Part shown: positions 25,905 through 35,986 of the stretch, piece after piece
How positions within the stretch are numbered: the first letter of the stretch is position 1
Layout: each line of letters begins with the position of its first letter
Origin: Platycnemis pennipes
Lineage: Eukaryota > Arthropoda > Insecta > Odonata > Platycnemididae
DNA length: 64,000 nt
NCBI GenBank assembly: GCA_933228895.1
Contig: OW121856.1
Coordinates: forward strand, 23,887,805-23,951,804
Direction of reading: 5' to 3'
Position numbers and translations under genes: made by a program
The notes under the pieces: generated by a model
Database searches by the model: none
What the model saw: only the letters and a program-made list of their open reading frames with translations
What the model was told of the DNA's origin: nothing

Positions 25905-26879
25905 AAATCTAATTCATTTCTGTGTGCCCAGAAGGTGCCGTGAGTGCTTCATAGCTGTTGGTCCACTTCCCTCGAGTACACGCTCAAAGGATCACAGTGA
26001 AATAGGTTAACAACGATGAATATTTCCGCATATCCAAGGCTCCATGTATGAACATTATAGCTCCAGTAAATACCATATGACCTATCTGGTGGAATGTATA
26101 GCAATAATATTCAATGAAGAAAGTAAAAAAGATTTACCGCATTATGTAAGATATTGTTTAGTAGAACTGAATTGTGGTGAGTTAGGCTCATTTTATTTAA
26201 CAAATTTCGCCTTAAATTAAGTATTGATGAGCCTAATACCATCATGACCACAGAATCTGTAATTTATTTGCATCAAATGCAACACCTTAGGCAGTAAAGG
26301 ATAAGATTGGTCCTAAGTTTTAGGTACTTTCATGGCCGAAGTTATTTCACACCGTCAAACTTAAGGTATTTCAGGATTTTTTGGTGGATTTAGCGCATAT
26401 ATTGATAAACACGCTACTATAAGGTAATGAAATAATTGAGGAATTAAATAACATTATTTCAGTAAAAATAGTAAGTATGTTTTCGTGTCACATTCCGAAA
26501 ACAATCATGTATCTAATACCTACTATGTTGAAAGTATTGCATGGATTGTCTCAATAGTTATCTGTTGTATCATACGTGATACATTAATTCACTAGATATC
26601 GCTGAAAGAGATATTTTTTTAGCGGATTGATATTTTTTAGTCCTATTTCTTTAGAAAAATGGTACAAACTCATTTTTCATGAAATTTACGCTCTGAGGTC
26701 TGAAGATGATAAGACACGTAAACTGCAAGGTGGGACCAAAATTTCAAACAGTTCTTGCCATGATTCTCTTCAAGCAAAATTTCGGCTCCAATACGCCAAA
26801 AGGAAGGAATCGGGAAATCCTTATAAAGCCCAGAGATAGCAATTCTGGAGGCAAATCACAACAGCGAGCATCAAAAACC
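25905..26879. other. AT-rich stretch without recognisable genes
   Basis: Nothing identifiable was seen; open frames near its right edge run into the adjoining GC-rich block and show no motif. Confidence 0.5.
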
Positions 26880-27560
26880 TATAACGAGAGGGTAGCGCTG
26901 ACGAGGAAGATGATTTTGTTAGGGCGATTCGGGTCGGATCAGCAGGGGCGGCAGGGATAAGTTTGAGGGGTGGCGGGTGAAGTAAGGGGCGGCCCAAGGA
27001 GAATAAAGAGGAGGGATGGGACGGGTGGGGGTTGGGGAAAAGGGAAGAATCACCAGGGCGTCGACTCCAGGCTGGGGCCGAGCCCTCGAAAGGGTCCTAT
27101 TCGCGGAGAGACCTCCGACCGTGGTAATTGGAACCTACTTTTGCGAGGATTTTCGTCAGCGGGGTCGGAGTTGAGCGTTCGAGAAACTTTGACGCATTTG
27201 GGGGTGGAGTGTTTGGGGGAGGTCTGGACAGAGTGGGTTTAAGAGGGAGGTTGGAAGTTGCCGAGGTTTTGGCCGGGAGGCCTCGCCGCTGGGCCGCAGT
27301 TTCCAAAGGAAAGATCTGATTTTGCATTTCCCCATTTGCTTCCTAAAGCGTGATTAGGGGGTGGTCTGGGTGGGCTGTCCGTAGACGGAGGAAGGGTGTG
27401 TATTGGGGGAAGGAGGGAGGGAGAGGAAGGAAAAAGGGAGGAAGCCGTGGGAGTTGAATCCTCGGGAGGCGAACGGAAACTCCCGACCGGCCGGCTCGGC
27501 AAAAACTTGGGTTAAATGATAATTTGAAAAGTTCAAAGTGCGGCGATCGAAAATCGATAT
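26880..27560. other. large GC/CpG-rich, purine-biased block
   Basis: This is one of the longest GC-rich blocks in the window, strongly G/A-biased on the + strand (GGAGGGAGGGAGAGGAAGG-type runs near 27411-27430). At least seven frames on both strands are open, which is expected from the composition. The products are low-complexity Gly/Arg or Pro/Ser-rich. A CpG island or a GC-rich repeat is possible. No promoter motif or exon boundary could be assigned. Confidence 0.45.
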
Positions 27561-28377
27561 ATTTTGATAGCTTTTTAATACTCGGAAATATTAGTCTTCC
27601 TCTCAAATGCTGCGGAATTAGATTCCGGTAGTACGCGTTTTCGGAAATGGGTGCTCAAATATTTATTCCGAATAAAGTAATCTTAGATCTCCGGAATTGA
27701 AATTGATTGTTTTACAGCCATCCAAGGGCGCGCTGGAAAAACTCTTAACGGTTTTTAAATCTTCTTTGCGAAGTGGAGTGTAGAGGGAGATCCATCGGTG
27801 AGGGGAAAACTTGGTTGGCTTCTGCGTGCTTAAATAAAAAAGAATATTTAAACGCTAATTGGAGAAACAGTCCCTATGAGTTATTGCTAAAAATATTATA
27901 GATGAAAAGAAAATTTGCAACAACCCAGATAGATCTAAGATTGCAGTCAATCATGCTTAACTTTCCTTCCTTTCATCTCATTCGAGAAAATAATGTTAGT
28001 CCAGTTTAAGAATTTATAAAGTATTAATTAAGTACTTAAAAGGTTTTTTCCTTGCTATAACCAGTCACCCACGAAATTAAGCATTGATATTACCATATGT
28101 ATTTCATATAAAGGTTATCCTCACGTCATCGAAAGTGAGCAAATTTTTCCACATGGGCTATAATTCAGTCATTCCTTAGAAAATTAGAGAAATTGATTGC
28201 CGAACTGATACATTCAAAATTTACTTTTACCCTTGTACAATTAGAGATACGAATAACGGTATATATGCCCAATCGGAGAGTAGCAATGGATAGCATTTTT
28301 AGCTGCATTTTGGTATGAGTACTTAAAGCTAACCCTACTAACAGAATGTTTTCGCATGTTTGCTTTGCAATTTCTAT
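27561..28377. other. AT-rich stretch without recognisable genes
   Basis: No feature was recognised between the GC-rich block and the LINE 3' end. Confidence 0.5.
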
Positions 28378-28513
28378 CTTTTTTAAATGGTGAAGTTCTG
28401 ACTAGTATATGAATACAAATCCTTTTTTATGCATGATATGTAGTGCATGTTTGGTGAGAAATCATCCCCTGCCACACACCTTTGTGGTGGCTTGAAGGGT
28501 ATTATGTAGATGT
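28378..28513 (+). mobile_element. CR1/Jockey-like LINE 3' end (plus strand)
   Basis: This segment closely matches the reverse complement of 24713-24850, including GACTAGTATATGAATACAAAT, TTTTTTATGCATGATA, GTGCATGTTTGGTGAGA and the terminal GTGGCTTGAAGGGTATTATG. The two copies therefore belong to one subfamily and lie in opposite orientation 3.6 kb apart. Only about 135 bp of 3' end is present, as expected for 5'-truncated LINE insertions. Confidence 0.7.
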
Positions 28514-29924
28514 TCCTCGTAAGTTGTGAAGGAAGCACACATATGTAGAATTAAAAGTATATTTAAGTAATACTGGGATGTAAAAGAAATTGAACAGCTT
28601 ATTCAAGATCTGGTTTATCCAAGTACCTTCTTCAAAACCAGAAACGGGTGAGTTTTCGATTGCCAGATCATCCTGAATAAACTCTACCGGAAGAGAGAAT
28701 GGAATGCCCCTTACCTTAGTGTGTGAAATTCTCTCGTCATAGGGTTAAGCAAACAGTGACCTTTACCCTGAGCAAGCAGGCTGTTATTTGGATTAATATT
28801 GCAGTTATCTGCATAAAGATATTTCCGCCAATAATCAAATATTGGTTTTTGATAAATGGCAATGTTTCCCTCCTGTTTGTTCTATTTGCTTTCAAAAACC
28901 CTGGTCACCGTTGTTGGACCAAAGGCTTGGACTTATTGTCCTACTCTTTCCGATAATATATTTCTACTGAAAAGATTAAATATACCAATAATATATACAA
29001 GGATATATAATGGCCCAATGAAATAAAAATCGGAGAGAGATAAGAAAATGGAATGATTAGGAAAGTAAAAGCTCAACTCAGAGGTATTGTACAGGAGTTA
29101 AGTAAGTGAAAAAGAAGAATTATGTGAATATGAAGATTAAGAAAATCGTAGGTGATATTAGAAAAGTTGTAGCGGAGAGCTTCGTAAAACATATTTTAAG
29201 GCTGTGGACGTGTGACGAATATGACCTTGTACTTGCAGAGCCGGTTTGCTTCCACTATTTTGCATATTTTTCATGTTTTTATTACCCAGAAAAGTCAGTC
29301 TCCTGAGTCTCACTCATACCGGATGCAACATAGGTATAATTTTTCTTCCTTCAACAGTTTCTCCTTACACGTATAACTACAATGATATTCCCTTTCATTA
29401 CTCCGTTTTTATGGTTAGCTGCACTTTTATTCCCTGATCCTAAGTTTTTAGCTATTCAACTGAAAATACTTTATGCCCCATGCATGCATGGAACCTTGCT
29501 CAAAAGACAAGGACCTTCACCTATTCTCCGACACCACAAAAAAATTCGTTTTTCTTTCTGTTCCCTCTATTCAGCCTATCTTGGCTTATTTATGTTCCAT
29601 TTCTCCTTAGTATTCTTATCTAACATAACATTTTGAATAGTTTACCTATGATAAACAACGAAATGGTTTGCTATTAAAGCATTCATATCAACACCGTGTT
29701 CAAAATTCAAGCCCTAGAGATGGGAAGTATATAACCACGTAAAAAATTGCAACCCTTATATGCATCTTCCATCCGTTTCGAAGTACTTTAAATTTCTCTT
29801 GTAACAACTGCCAAAAATAATTTTCATGCTGATAAAAATATTCTCACATTCTAGCGGGAAAATAGAAATTTTAAGGCCCTATTATGCACAGCAAAGATGA
29901 CGACAACTTCTATAGGTAAAAAAT
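28514..29924. other. AT-rich stretch without recognisable genes
   Basis: Several overlapping + strand frames (28723-28956, 29106-29636) give hydrophobic, motif-free products typical of T-rich DNA. Nothing was assigned. Confidence 0.45.
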
Positions 29925-29927
29925 TCC

Positions 29928-30000
29928 TAAGCCTGGAATCGGACCACAAACCTTTTTCTTGCCTGTCCAATATGTAAACCAGGTTACTACGCTACACTTA
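29928..30000 (-). repeat. weak tRNA-like sequence, minus strand
   Basis: The reverse complement contains TAGCGTAGTAACCTGG in A-box position and GTGGTCCGATTCCAGGC as a B-box-like element about 50 bases later. No clear acceptor stem or SINE body was found. Confidence 0.3.
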
Positions 30001-30213
30001 CCATGATTTATATCCCACAGGAAATTTAAGGGAAAATCTAGGAGGCAGTTGCTTACCACTGTAAGCGACACTTTATAAGATCTATCCTCTTGGACAGTGG
30101 TTCTCTTTAAGCAGAATTCCTTTGTATGTATGCGATCCTTGACAGACCGTAACTAAAGGAGAATTAGACCTAGCACCTATGATTCCTCCCAAAAGTTTAC
30201 AACAGAATATTGG

Positions 30214-30278
30214 GTTGTGTGGTGGCCTGCGTTTTGGTACGGCAAGTAAAAGATCTGTGGTTTGATTCTAAATGCAGA
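30214..30278 (+). repeat. weak tRNA-like sequence, plus strand
   Basis: TGTGTGGTGGCCTGCG followed about 35 bases later by TGTGGTTTGATTCTAAA gives a plausible A/B box arrangement. The match to either SINE family here is poor, so this is tentative. Confidence 0.3.
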
Positions 30279-30439
30279 AAACCTTAATCCAATGGGAAAA
30301 ATAAGTTTCAAATAAGATGTGAAACAATTGAATTTCTGACCTTACTTAAGCCACTCCAATTCTGCTAATTTAATTCACCGGTAGTGATAAAAACCTAGTT
30401 TTTCCCGTTCCATTTAGTTTTCTCACAGGAAGGGATTCA

Positions 30440-30830
30440 AACTAAGAGTTTCGGCGGCCCCACACGGCGGCGCGCGACCTCTTGAACTCAGACCACATCG
30501 CAGCCCCCGCCCAATCCTCGCGGTCCGGGCCCGTTTCCCTCGCGGCCTTTCAAAGGCCTCCCGCCCTCTCCCCCAAATTAATTTCCTCCCTCGCAGCTGT
30601 CGTCGGGAAACTGTCGCCCGTTTGGCAGGGCGCTGGTCGGAGGGGAAGGGCGGATCTGAGGGCGTAGAAGGGTCCTTCCCTTCGTCCTCCCTTCAGCGCA
30701 ATGGCGTGGATTGATGGTTGCCTCGACGGGAGGAACTAATTCCGGATGTCATGCGCGCGATTTTAATAAGTCGGAATCGGGAAATGGGGAAGAGGGAGAG
30801 AGGGAGGGGAATTGTAGAGAAAGCTAAGTC
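30440..30830. other. GC/CpG-rich patch
   Basis: A sharp transition to CpG-dense sequence occurs (CGGCGGCCCC, CGGCGGCGCGCG near 30451-30476), fading into a purine-rich GGGAGAGAGGGAGGGG tract near 30791-30810. A 61-codon frame at 30482-30667 is open but motif-free. A promoter-type island is possible, though no adjacent gene was found. Confidence 0.45.
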
Positions 30831-32202
30831 GCAAGCCATGATTTCACAGCCGTGATGGAAAATATTCTTTCACTTGGATCTCAGGTTACTATTTCCTAAT
30901 ACAAAAATGGAATATGATTGCCATTTTACCTTGACTTCACCGCATTTGCTAATGAATAACACCCATCCAGTGCACATAATACCAAGATACTTTTCTCGCA
31001 CATTTCTAGCCATATTTCCAAAGCGTAACTTCCGATCCACCACGAGGGTGAACGAACACTGAGCCAGAATATTTTCGTATTAACTTAGCCGGAAATGCAA
31101 AATGCCGCTAATATGTGTGAGGGCTATCCATTCCTGTTTTTTTTTGAAAACTAGAGAATTATTTGGGCTCAAAATTATACCTGCTGCCAGAATTAGAGAT
31201 GTCATATTGGAGGTAGATGGCATCACACACCTATTAATATATTTCTTCCATCTTCTCCAAGTTTGAGAACATAACATAGCTCCATGACTCGTCATGATAG
31301 AACGCCAACTTAAAATAGACTAGCCATTCATATGATAACGCAATTGCAAACTCAGTGCATGCATAGATCTATAATAATATAACAAAAATATTCAGGGGTA
31401 AGTTGGTCATATTTTGTATCGCACAGTTGATTTTTGAAATTTTTAAATGATTGCTTAAACTACTTTTGTATAATTCATTCATGTAGTTGATTACCTTAAT
31501 TATCTCATAGTATATGGTGCCAATGTTGTACTAAAGGTTGCTTGTTCCACCTATGAATAAGAGTTATCACAGGTTAGGTAGTATTGTAACCCCCATTTAT
31601 CATAAATAGCCCACTGATCATTCGCTCACTGGCACACAGAATAAACGCAGTTCTTAGAGTATTAAGTAAATGTACATGATGGGTGTTGTAAGGAGCAATA
31701 TTATCTACAAAGTAATCAACACAATTGTATTTCCTTCATTATATGTTACAGTGCGTCTTATTTCACCAAAGAATTGGGGCGCCTTCAAATGCGATATATT
31801 ATACTTGATCAAACTGACATAATTTGGTAAAAATCTCGTACGCGTAACGCGCACACAACCAGATTTAGAGAAATATTAGGAATACAACGTCATGCTCGTA
31901 GGGCACAAATCATCAACTTAAATTTTTAATACAATATATCGTGGCATTGATCTGGTAAAACTATTCTACTTAGTATCATACTTCTGAGTGACAAATAAAA
32001 TTAAGGCAACGGTATTCTCAATGGATTTTAAGAAGGCCGGTAAGCACGAACTTGACCTGACACAAAACACTAGCAATAGGACCTATGTCTTCCTTGTCTA
32101 TCCTTCTCACATATTTTCCTACTTCATTTTTATTCTACGTTATCACTCACTCAGTGATTCAACCCGAAGGTTGGTTTTGATAGGGTAGAGCTCACCCCAT
32201 GC
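30831..32202. other. AT-rich stretch without recognisable genes
   Basis: No gene, repeat boundary or structural RNA was recognised. Confidence 0.5.
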
Positions 32203-32412
32203 AAACCCAACGACGTTCACACATTCAAGGTAGGGGGACAGTTCCTTTCCCTGGGCCACCTGCGATTTCCTAGGAAATTTTGACGCGCAGAAAATCAAAT
32301 CGTAAGGATTTTAGACAGGGGTGTCTAGAAAGGCTCTTGCCCGGGATTTAAACTCGGGACTCTCCGGTCAGTAGCTCAGTGCTCTACCTACTGGGCCACC
32401 ACGACTTACATT
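32203..32412 (-). repeat. tRNA-derived SINE, family B (minus strand)
   Basis: Read on the minus strand, it opens with GTCGTGGTGGCCCAGTAGG, then GTAGAGCACTGAGC (A-box region) and GAGTTTAAATCCCGGG (B box), giving a tRNA-like head. The body includes the reverse complement of CTTTCCCTGGGCCACC. The second clear copy is at 45352-45558, where head and body align in the same order with scattered changes. RNA polymerase III transcription of such elements starts upstream of the A box. Confidence 0.7.
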
Positions 32413-33724
32413 CTATGTTATAGGTTTCAAAATAGATCAAGTGGATTTCTTTGTTTATCTGGGGAGTAACAGTAATTCGTGAGGGTCCAGTGTCTAAGAG
32501 TTATTCATGGAGAATACACATATTTTTTGATGTCTATGCTTTTCTAAAAGAGTTAATTAGTGTATGCATGGAATTTAAAAGTGAATGTTACGTAATCTAC
32601 ACCGTTAAAATTTTTCTAATCATTTTCAGTGACCCATAAGGAAAATAGATCACTTATGCATCGAAGAGTTAGCAGCCATGGATAATTCAACCCGGTAAAG
32701 TTACCGAAAAAAAGCTTTACAAATTTACAAGGAGTTGGTAAATGAAATAAAGACGTAAAATAAAAACTATACCCTAGGGCCGTTATTACTGAGAACAATG
32801 TTTATCGATGAATAATTCCTGTTTTGTAAGAAAATGTTGAACATAAGCATTAGCAATAGATCTTCCCCAATCATAACCATTTATTATTTATTCTAAATTT
32901 CAACATGACACTATATACAACTGGCATTTAAAATTCTAAACAGTTCCAGAATGCTGCGTCTGAGACTGAGAAAATGCAGAACAGATATGCAGAAAATATC
33001 TTTCCAATCATTACCGTGTATGACTAATCATGAATTTCAACATGCCAATGCATATGACTGACATCCCGATTGCTAAAAGGTTCTCTGGCGTTGATTTCAA
33101 ATGAATACAACTGTTAGATATTTTAAATTCTTATAAAAAATATATTTATTTATTTATCCTGAGATACCTTACATTTTTTTATATAAATATCTATTTTAAC
33201 GAATGTATTGTACAAAAATGATGCATAGTTTTACCATACATATAGGATATCTCATCACCATTTAGAAGAGTGATACATTTGACCATTTGATAGAACATAA
33301 TTTTGAATTTCATGAATTTAAACATGTAAAGTTAGCGAATGAAAAGGCATGCTGAATCTAAAAAGCCGCTTTAGTTCAATTTTCATATTTACAGCCTGTT
33401 ATTTGCAGAATTTGAAACCCAATTCTAATAGGTAATGCGTGTAACGGTCAACTTAAAATGGCATTTTGAGTATACTGCTAATTGCGTATAAGTGTTTAAG
33501 CGTAAGCGAAAATTATGTTCCATATGTGTATCGACGATTGCCTCAATATACATAAAAACCTTTTTTTCCTTTGAATATGCACAATACGAAGGTAATTGGA
33601 ATACGGGAACAATGGAAACAAAACACCTATGTTAGATTGGATAACATGACCTCATTATATAAATATGAAATGTAAATGGGGGAATGTAGTATCAAAATAA
33701 GTAATATGCTTCACTTATATTAAA
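32413..33724. other. AT-rich stretch without recognisable genes
   Basis: Nothing was recognised between the SINE and the Helitron terminus. Confidence 0.5.
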
Positions 33725-33839
33725 CAAGCTGACCCGGCCACGCGTTGCTGTGGCTCAATCTGGTTAAATGGAAAGCGCACGTTTATAGTATGTTTAATTT
33801 CACAATTCTTATGGGTATACAATATATCTCAGCTGATTG

Positions 33840-34200
33840 ATTGTTTTGCAGCTGGACACGCATATTTGTATATAGTTTTAACGTCTTTACATGTCGTCAC
33901 AAAGTAGAATATTTCCAGCAAGCATTTATTTCATCCGCTAGTGTCAATCGAGGAATTACAGGTAATGTTTGCCTGAAATGTCGTGCAAGCAATATTAATG
34001 CCTTCTCAAATGGTCTCAGGATTCAACGGAAATCTTGCATTGATCGATCCAGAGCCTCGAGCGATGCTTTGTGCACCATTGTGCATTCATCCCAAGCAAT
34101 AAGTTGGCATTTCTGAAATATTTGTCCCATGCCGGATGATTTGAATATGCTGCACGTGAGTGTTTCAATGAATTGCAAGTTCAATGGGATGCACATCCCG
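33840..34200 (-). pseudogene. Helitron Pif1-like helicase fragment
   Basis: The minus-strand translation starts around 34197 with MCIPLNLQFIETLTC and continues SSGMGQIFQKCQLIAWDECTM, VHKASLEALDRSMQDFR, a stop, ALILLARHFRQTLPVIPR and LADEINACW, then another stop and a trailing NMRVQLQN. AWDE is helicase motif II (Walker B). HFRQTLPV corresponds to motif III, where relatives read GDFRQ, so the usual Gly-Asp is changed. Only the middle of the helicase is present: the Walker A end, the later motifs and the Rep nuclease are missing. Two internal stops and the small size of the element make it a relic. The 91-codon + strand frame at 33841-34116 is its antisense shadow. Confidence 0.85.
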
Positions 34201-34264
34201 TCTCCAGTGTCGATATTGTATTCTCGATATTGTACAAACCTTCATGGAGTGAACAAAACAAAAA

Positions 34265-34800
34265 ACCATAGCTTCATGGAAGTTGGATGAATGTTGTGGT
34301 AATGCATGAAGTTATCAATATTGTATCGATACAGTATCGATATTGTAATGATACTTTATCAAACTTTGATATAAAACACCTAAATAATTTCACCTCAATT
34401 TTGTATCAACAATGTATCGATGTATCCATATTTTATCGATATTATATCGATACAGTATCGACATTGAATTATCGATTATGTAGAAACCTTCGCGGAGCGT
34501 ACTCAATAACTTTCCAAAGTTTCATGGCGATCCGATGAATGGTGTAGTAATGCATAAAGGACAAACACATTATATACATTTGATACAGTATCGATATTGC
34601 AACGATTCATTCATTTTTAAAAACTAAATAATTTCATCTCAATTTTGTATCAATAATGTATCGATTCATCGATACTTTAGCGATATTATATCGATAAAGT
34701 ATCGATATTGAAATATCGATTCCGTAGTCCTCTTTTCGGGGATGTATTCAACAACTTCCCAAAGTTTCATGGCGATCCGATGAATGGTGTAGTAATGCAT
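34265..34800 (-). repeat. tandem ~245-bp units rich in TATCGATA
   Basis: GTTTCATGGCGATCCGATGA recurs at 34519 and 34764, and a diverged version lies at 34271, giving a period of about 245 bp. Between these anchors each unit holds several copies of the self-complementary TATCGATA or a close variant and an AATTTTGTATCAA segment. The array lies wholly inside the Helitron, near its 5' end. Frame 34287-34538 is an artefact of it. Confidence 0.7.
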
Positions 34801-34810
34801 AAAGGACATA

Positions 34811-34828
34811 CACACACACACACACACA
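34811..34828 (+). repeat. (CA)9 microsatellite in the Helitron 5' end
   Basis: Nine CA units, the last imperfect, precede CATTCATTTATATATATATAG, the reverse complement of the Helitron start. It is a likely hypervariable marker. Confidence 0.8.
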
Positions 34829-35062
34829 TACATTCATTTATATATATATAGATTGTGTACAAAATCTGACATAATAGACTCATTGAAATGAATAGAATAC
34901 ACTTAAAAATGAGGTTAAAGATAATTTTAATCCAGTGGGAGAAAGATTCATTTACAATTTTTGACTCTTAATAACCACATCTCAGAAAATGTATGCAAAT
35001 GAGTATATCTTTGGAGAATGAATTCAATTTATTCTATGCATCCACCTTTCCAAAAATTATTT

Positions 35063-35274
35063 TTGATGTTGAAGTATATCATTACTGAGAATATATATAA
35101 TTCTCTAATAGGCATACGTATTTGATTTGCTAAGTGTCATTTATTTAGCTAATTACTTTTATTATTTTCAAACGTGGGAACCTTGGATTTTGGCTGATAT
35201 TTTAGCATGATCCAAAAAGTTTTGTACATACCACCTAGAGCTTTTTCAGAATCATAAAAGAAGATTAGACACGT
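35063..35274 (+). repeat. 212-bp direct repeat, copy 1
   Basis: It begins TTGATGTTGAAGTATATC and aligns without gaps to 35746-35957, with about 18 substitutions by eye (roughly 91 percent identity). Both copies are exactly 212 bp and their starts are 683 bp apart. Possible readings are a pair of short LTRs around a 471-bp interior (a TRIM-type element), two insertions of one small repeat, or a segmental duplication. No primer-binding site or target duplication is obvious. Confidence 0.75.
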
Positions 35275-35745
35275 AAAATTTTCATTCTCTGCTTCCTCTA
35301 ATATCATTATATTTTGTTTGTACGCCCAAAATATATCTTTTAAAATAATTTATCAAGTATTAATTCAATTCTTTCTTATTATTGCCATCCATAAATACTA
35401 GGCGGAAAATAATTGTAATTTGCAATAAAAGAAACTATTTTACATCTGCAAGTATATTATGTTCCATATCACTAAATAACTCATTGAAATATTAAGTCGT
35501 AAAACGAGAGATTAATTTTTATCTACAGATATATGCACGTTTTGGATTATTTTAATGTGATAACTTCTTATTTATCGATAAATGTATTATTCCGCCTAAA
35601 ACATCTTCCCCACTAATGAATTTACTGTGAGAAAATATAAATATATGAACTTCAGGGATAATTTTTCTGTCAAGGGACTTCAGTATAATGAAGTCTATTA
35701 TACTGAATGGACTAAATTCGGTCCACCAAGCAATAGGAATAAGAA

Positions 35746-35957
35746 TTGATGTTGAAGTATATCATTACTGAGATTGTATATAATTCTCTAATAGGCATAA
35801 GTATTTGATTTGCTAAGTTTCATTCATTTAGCTGATTACTTTTATTATTTTCAAACGTGGGACCCTTGAATTTTGGCTGATTTTTTAGTGTGATCCAAAA
35901 ATTTTTGTACATACCACCAAGAGATTTTTCGGAATCATAAAAGAAGAGTAGACGTGT
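35746..35957 (+). repeat. 212-bp direct repeat, copy 2
   Basis: This is the partner of 35063-35274. Similarity stops inside the left arm of a hairpin at 35945-35986, which suggests the hairpin is associated with the right end of the repeat or with an insertion boundary. Confidence 0.75.
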
Positions 35958-35986
35958 TAATACTCGTGTATTAACGTGTCTACTCT
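35945..35986. repeat. 19-bp-arm hairpin
   Basis: AGAGTAGACGTGTTAATAC and the complementary arm ending CGTGTCTACTCT pair at 17 of 19 positions around the loop TCGT. The left arm overlaps the end of the second 212-bp repeat; copy 1 has the single-arm version only. Confidence 0.7.

Larger units (their letters stand above)
33725..34852 (-). mobile_element. deleted Helitron (minus strand)
   Basis: On the minus strand the element begins TCTATATATATATAAATG at 34852, preceded by A. It ends at 33725 with the hairpin GCCAC-AGCAACGC-GTGGC, then CGGGTCAGCTTG, followed by T. A 5' TC, a 3' hairpin 8 bases before a CTRR-like end (here CTTG, usually CTAG) and insertion between A and T are Helitron hallmarks. 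Inside is a broken Pif1-type helicase fragment and a tandem TATCGATA-rich section. At 1,128 bp, without the Rep domain, it cannot move on its own. The CTTG end may be a mutation after insertion. Confidence 0.8.

Noticed and set aside
26970..27606. Cluster of open frames on both strands
   Set aside because: All fall in GC-rich DNA where stops are rare, overlap one another and give low-complexity products.
33841..34116. 91-codon + strand open frame
   Set aside because: The minus strand of the same segment encodes recognisable Helitron helicase motifs; the + frame is a shadow.
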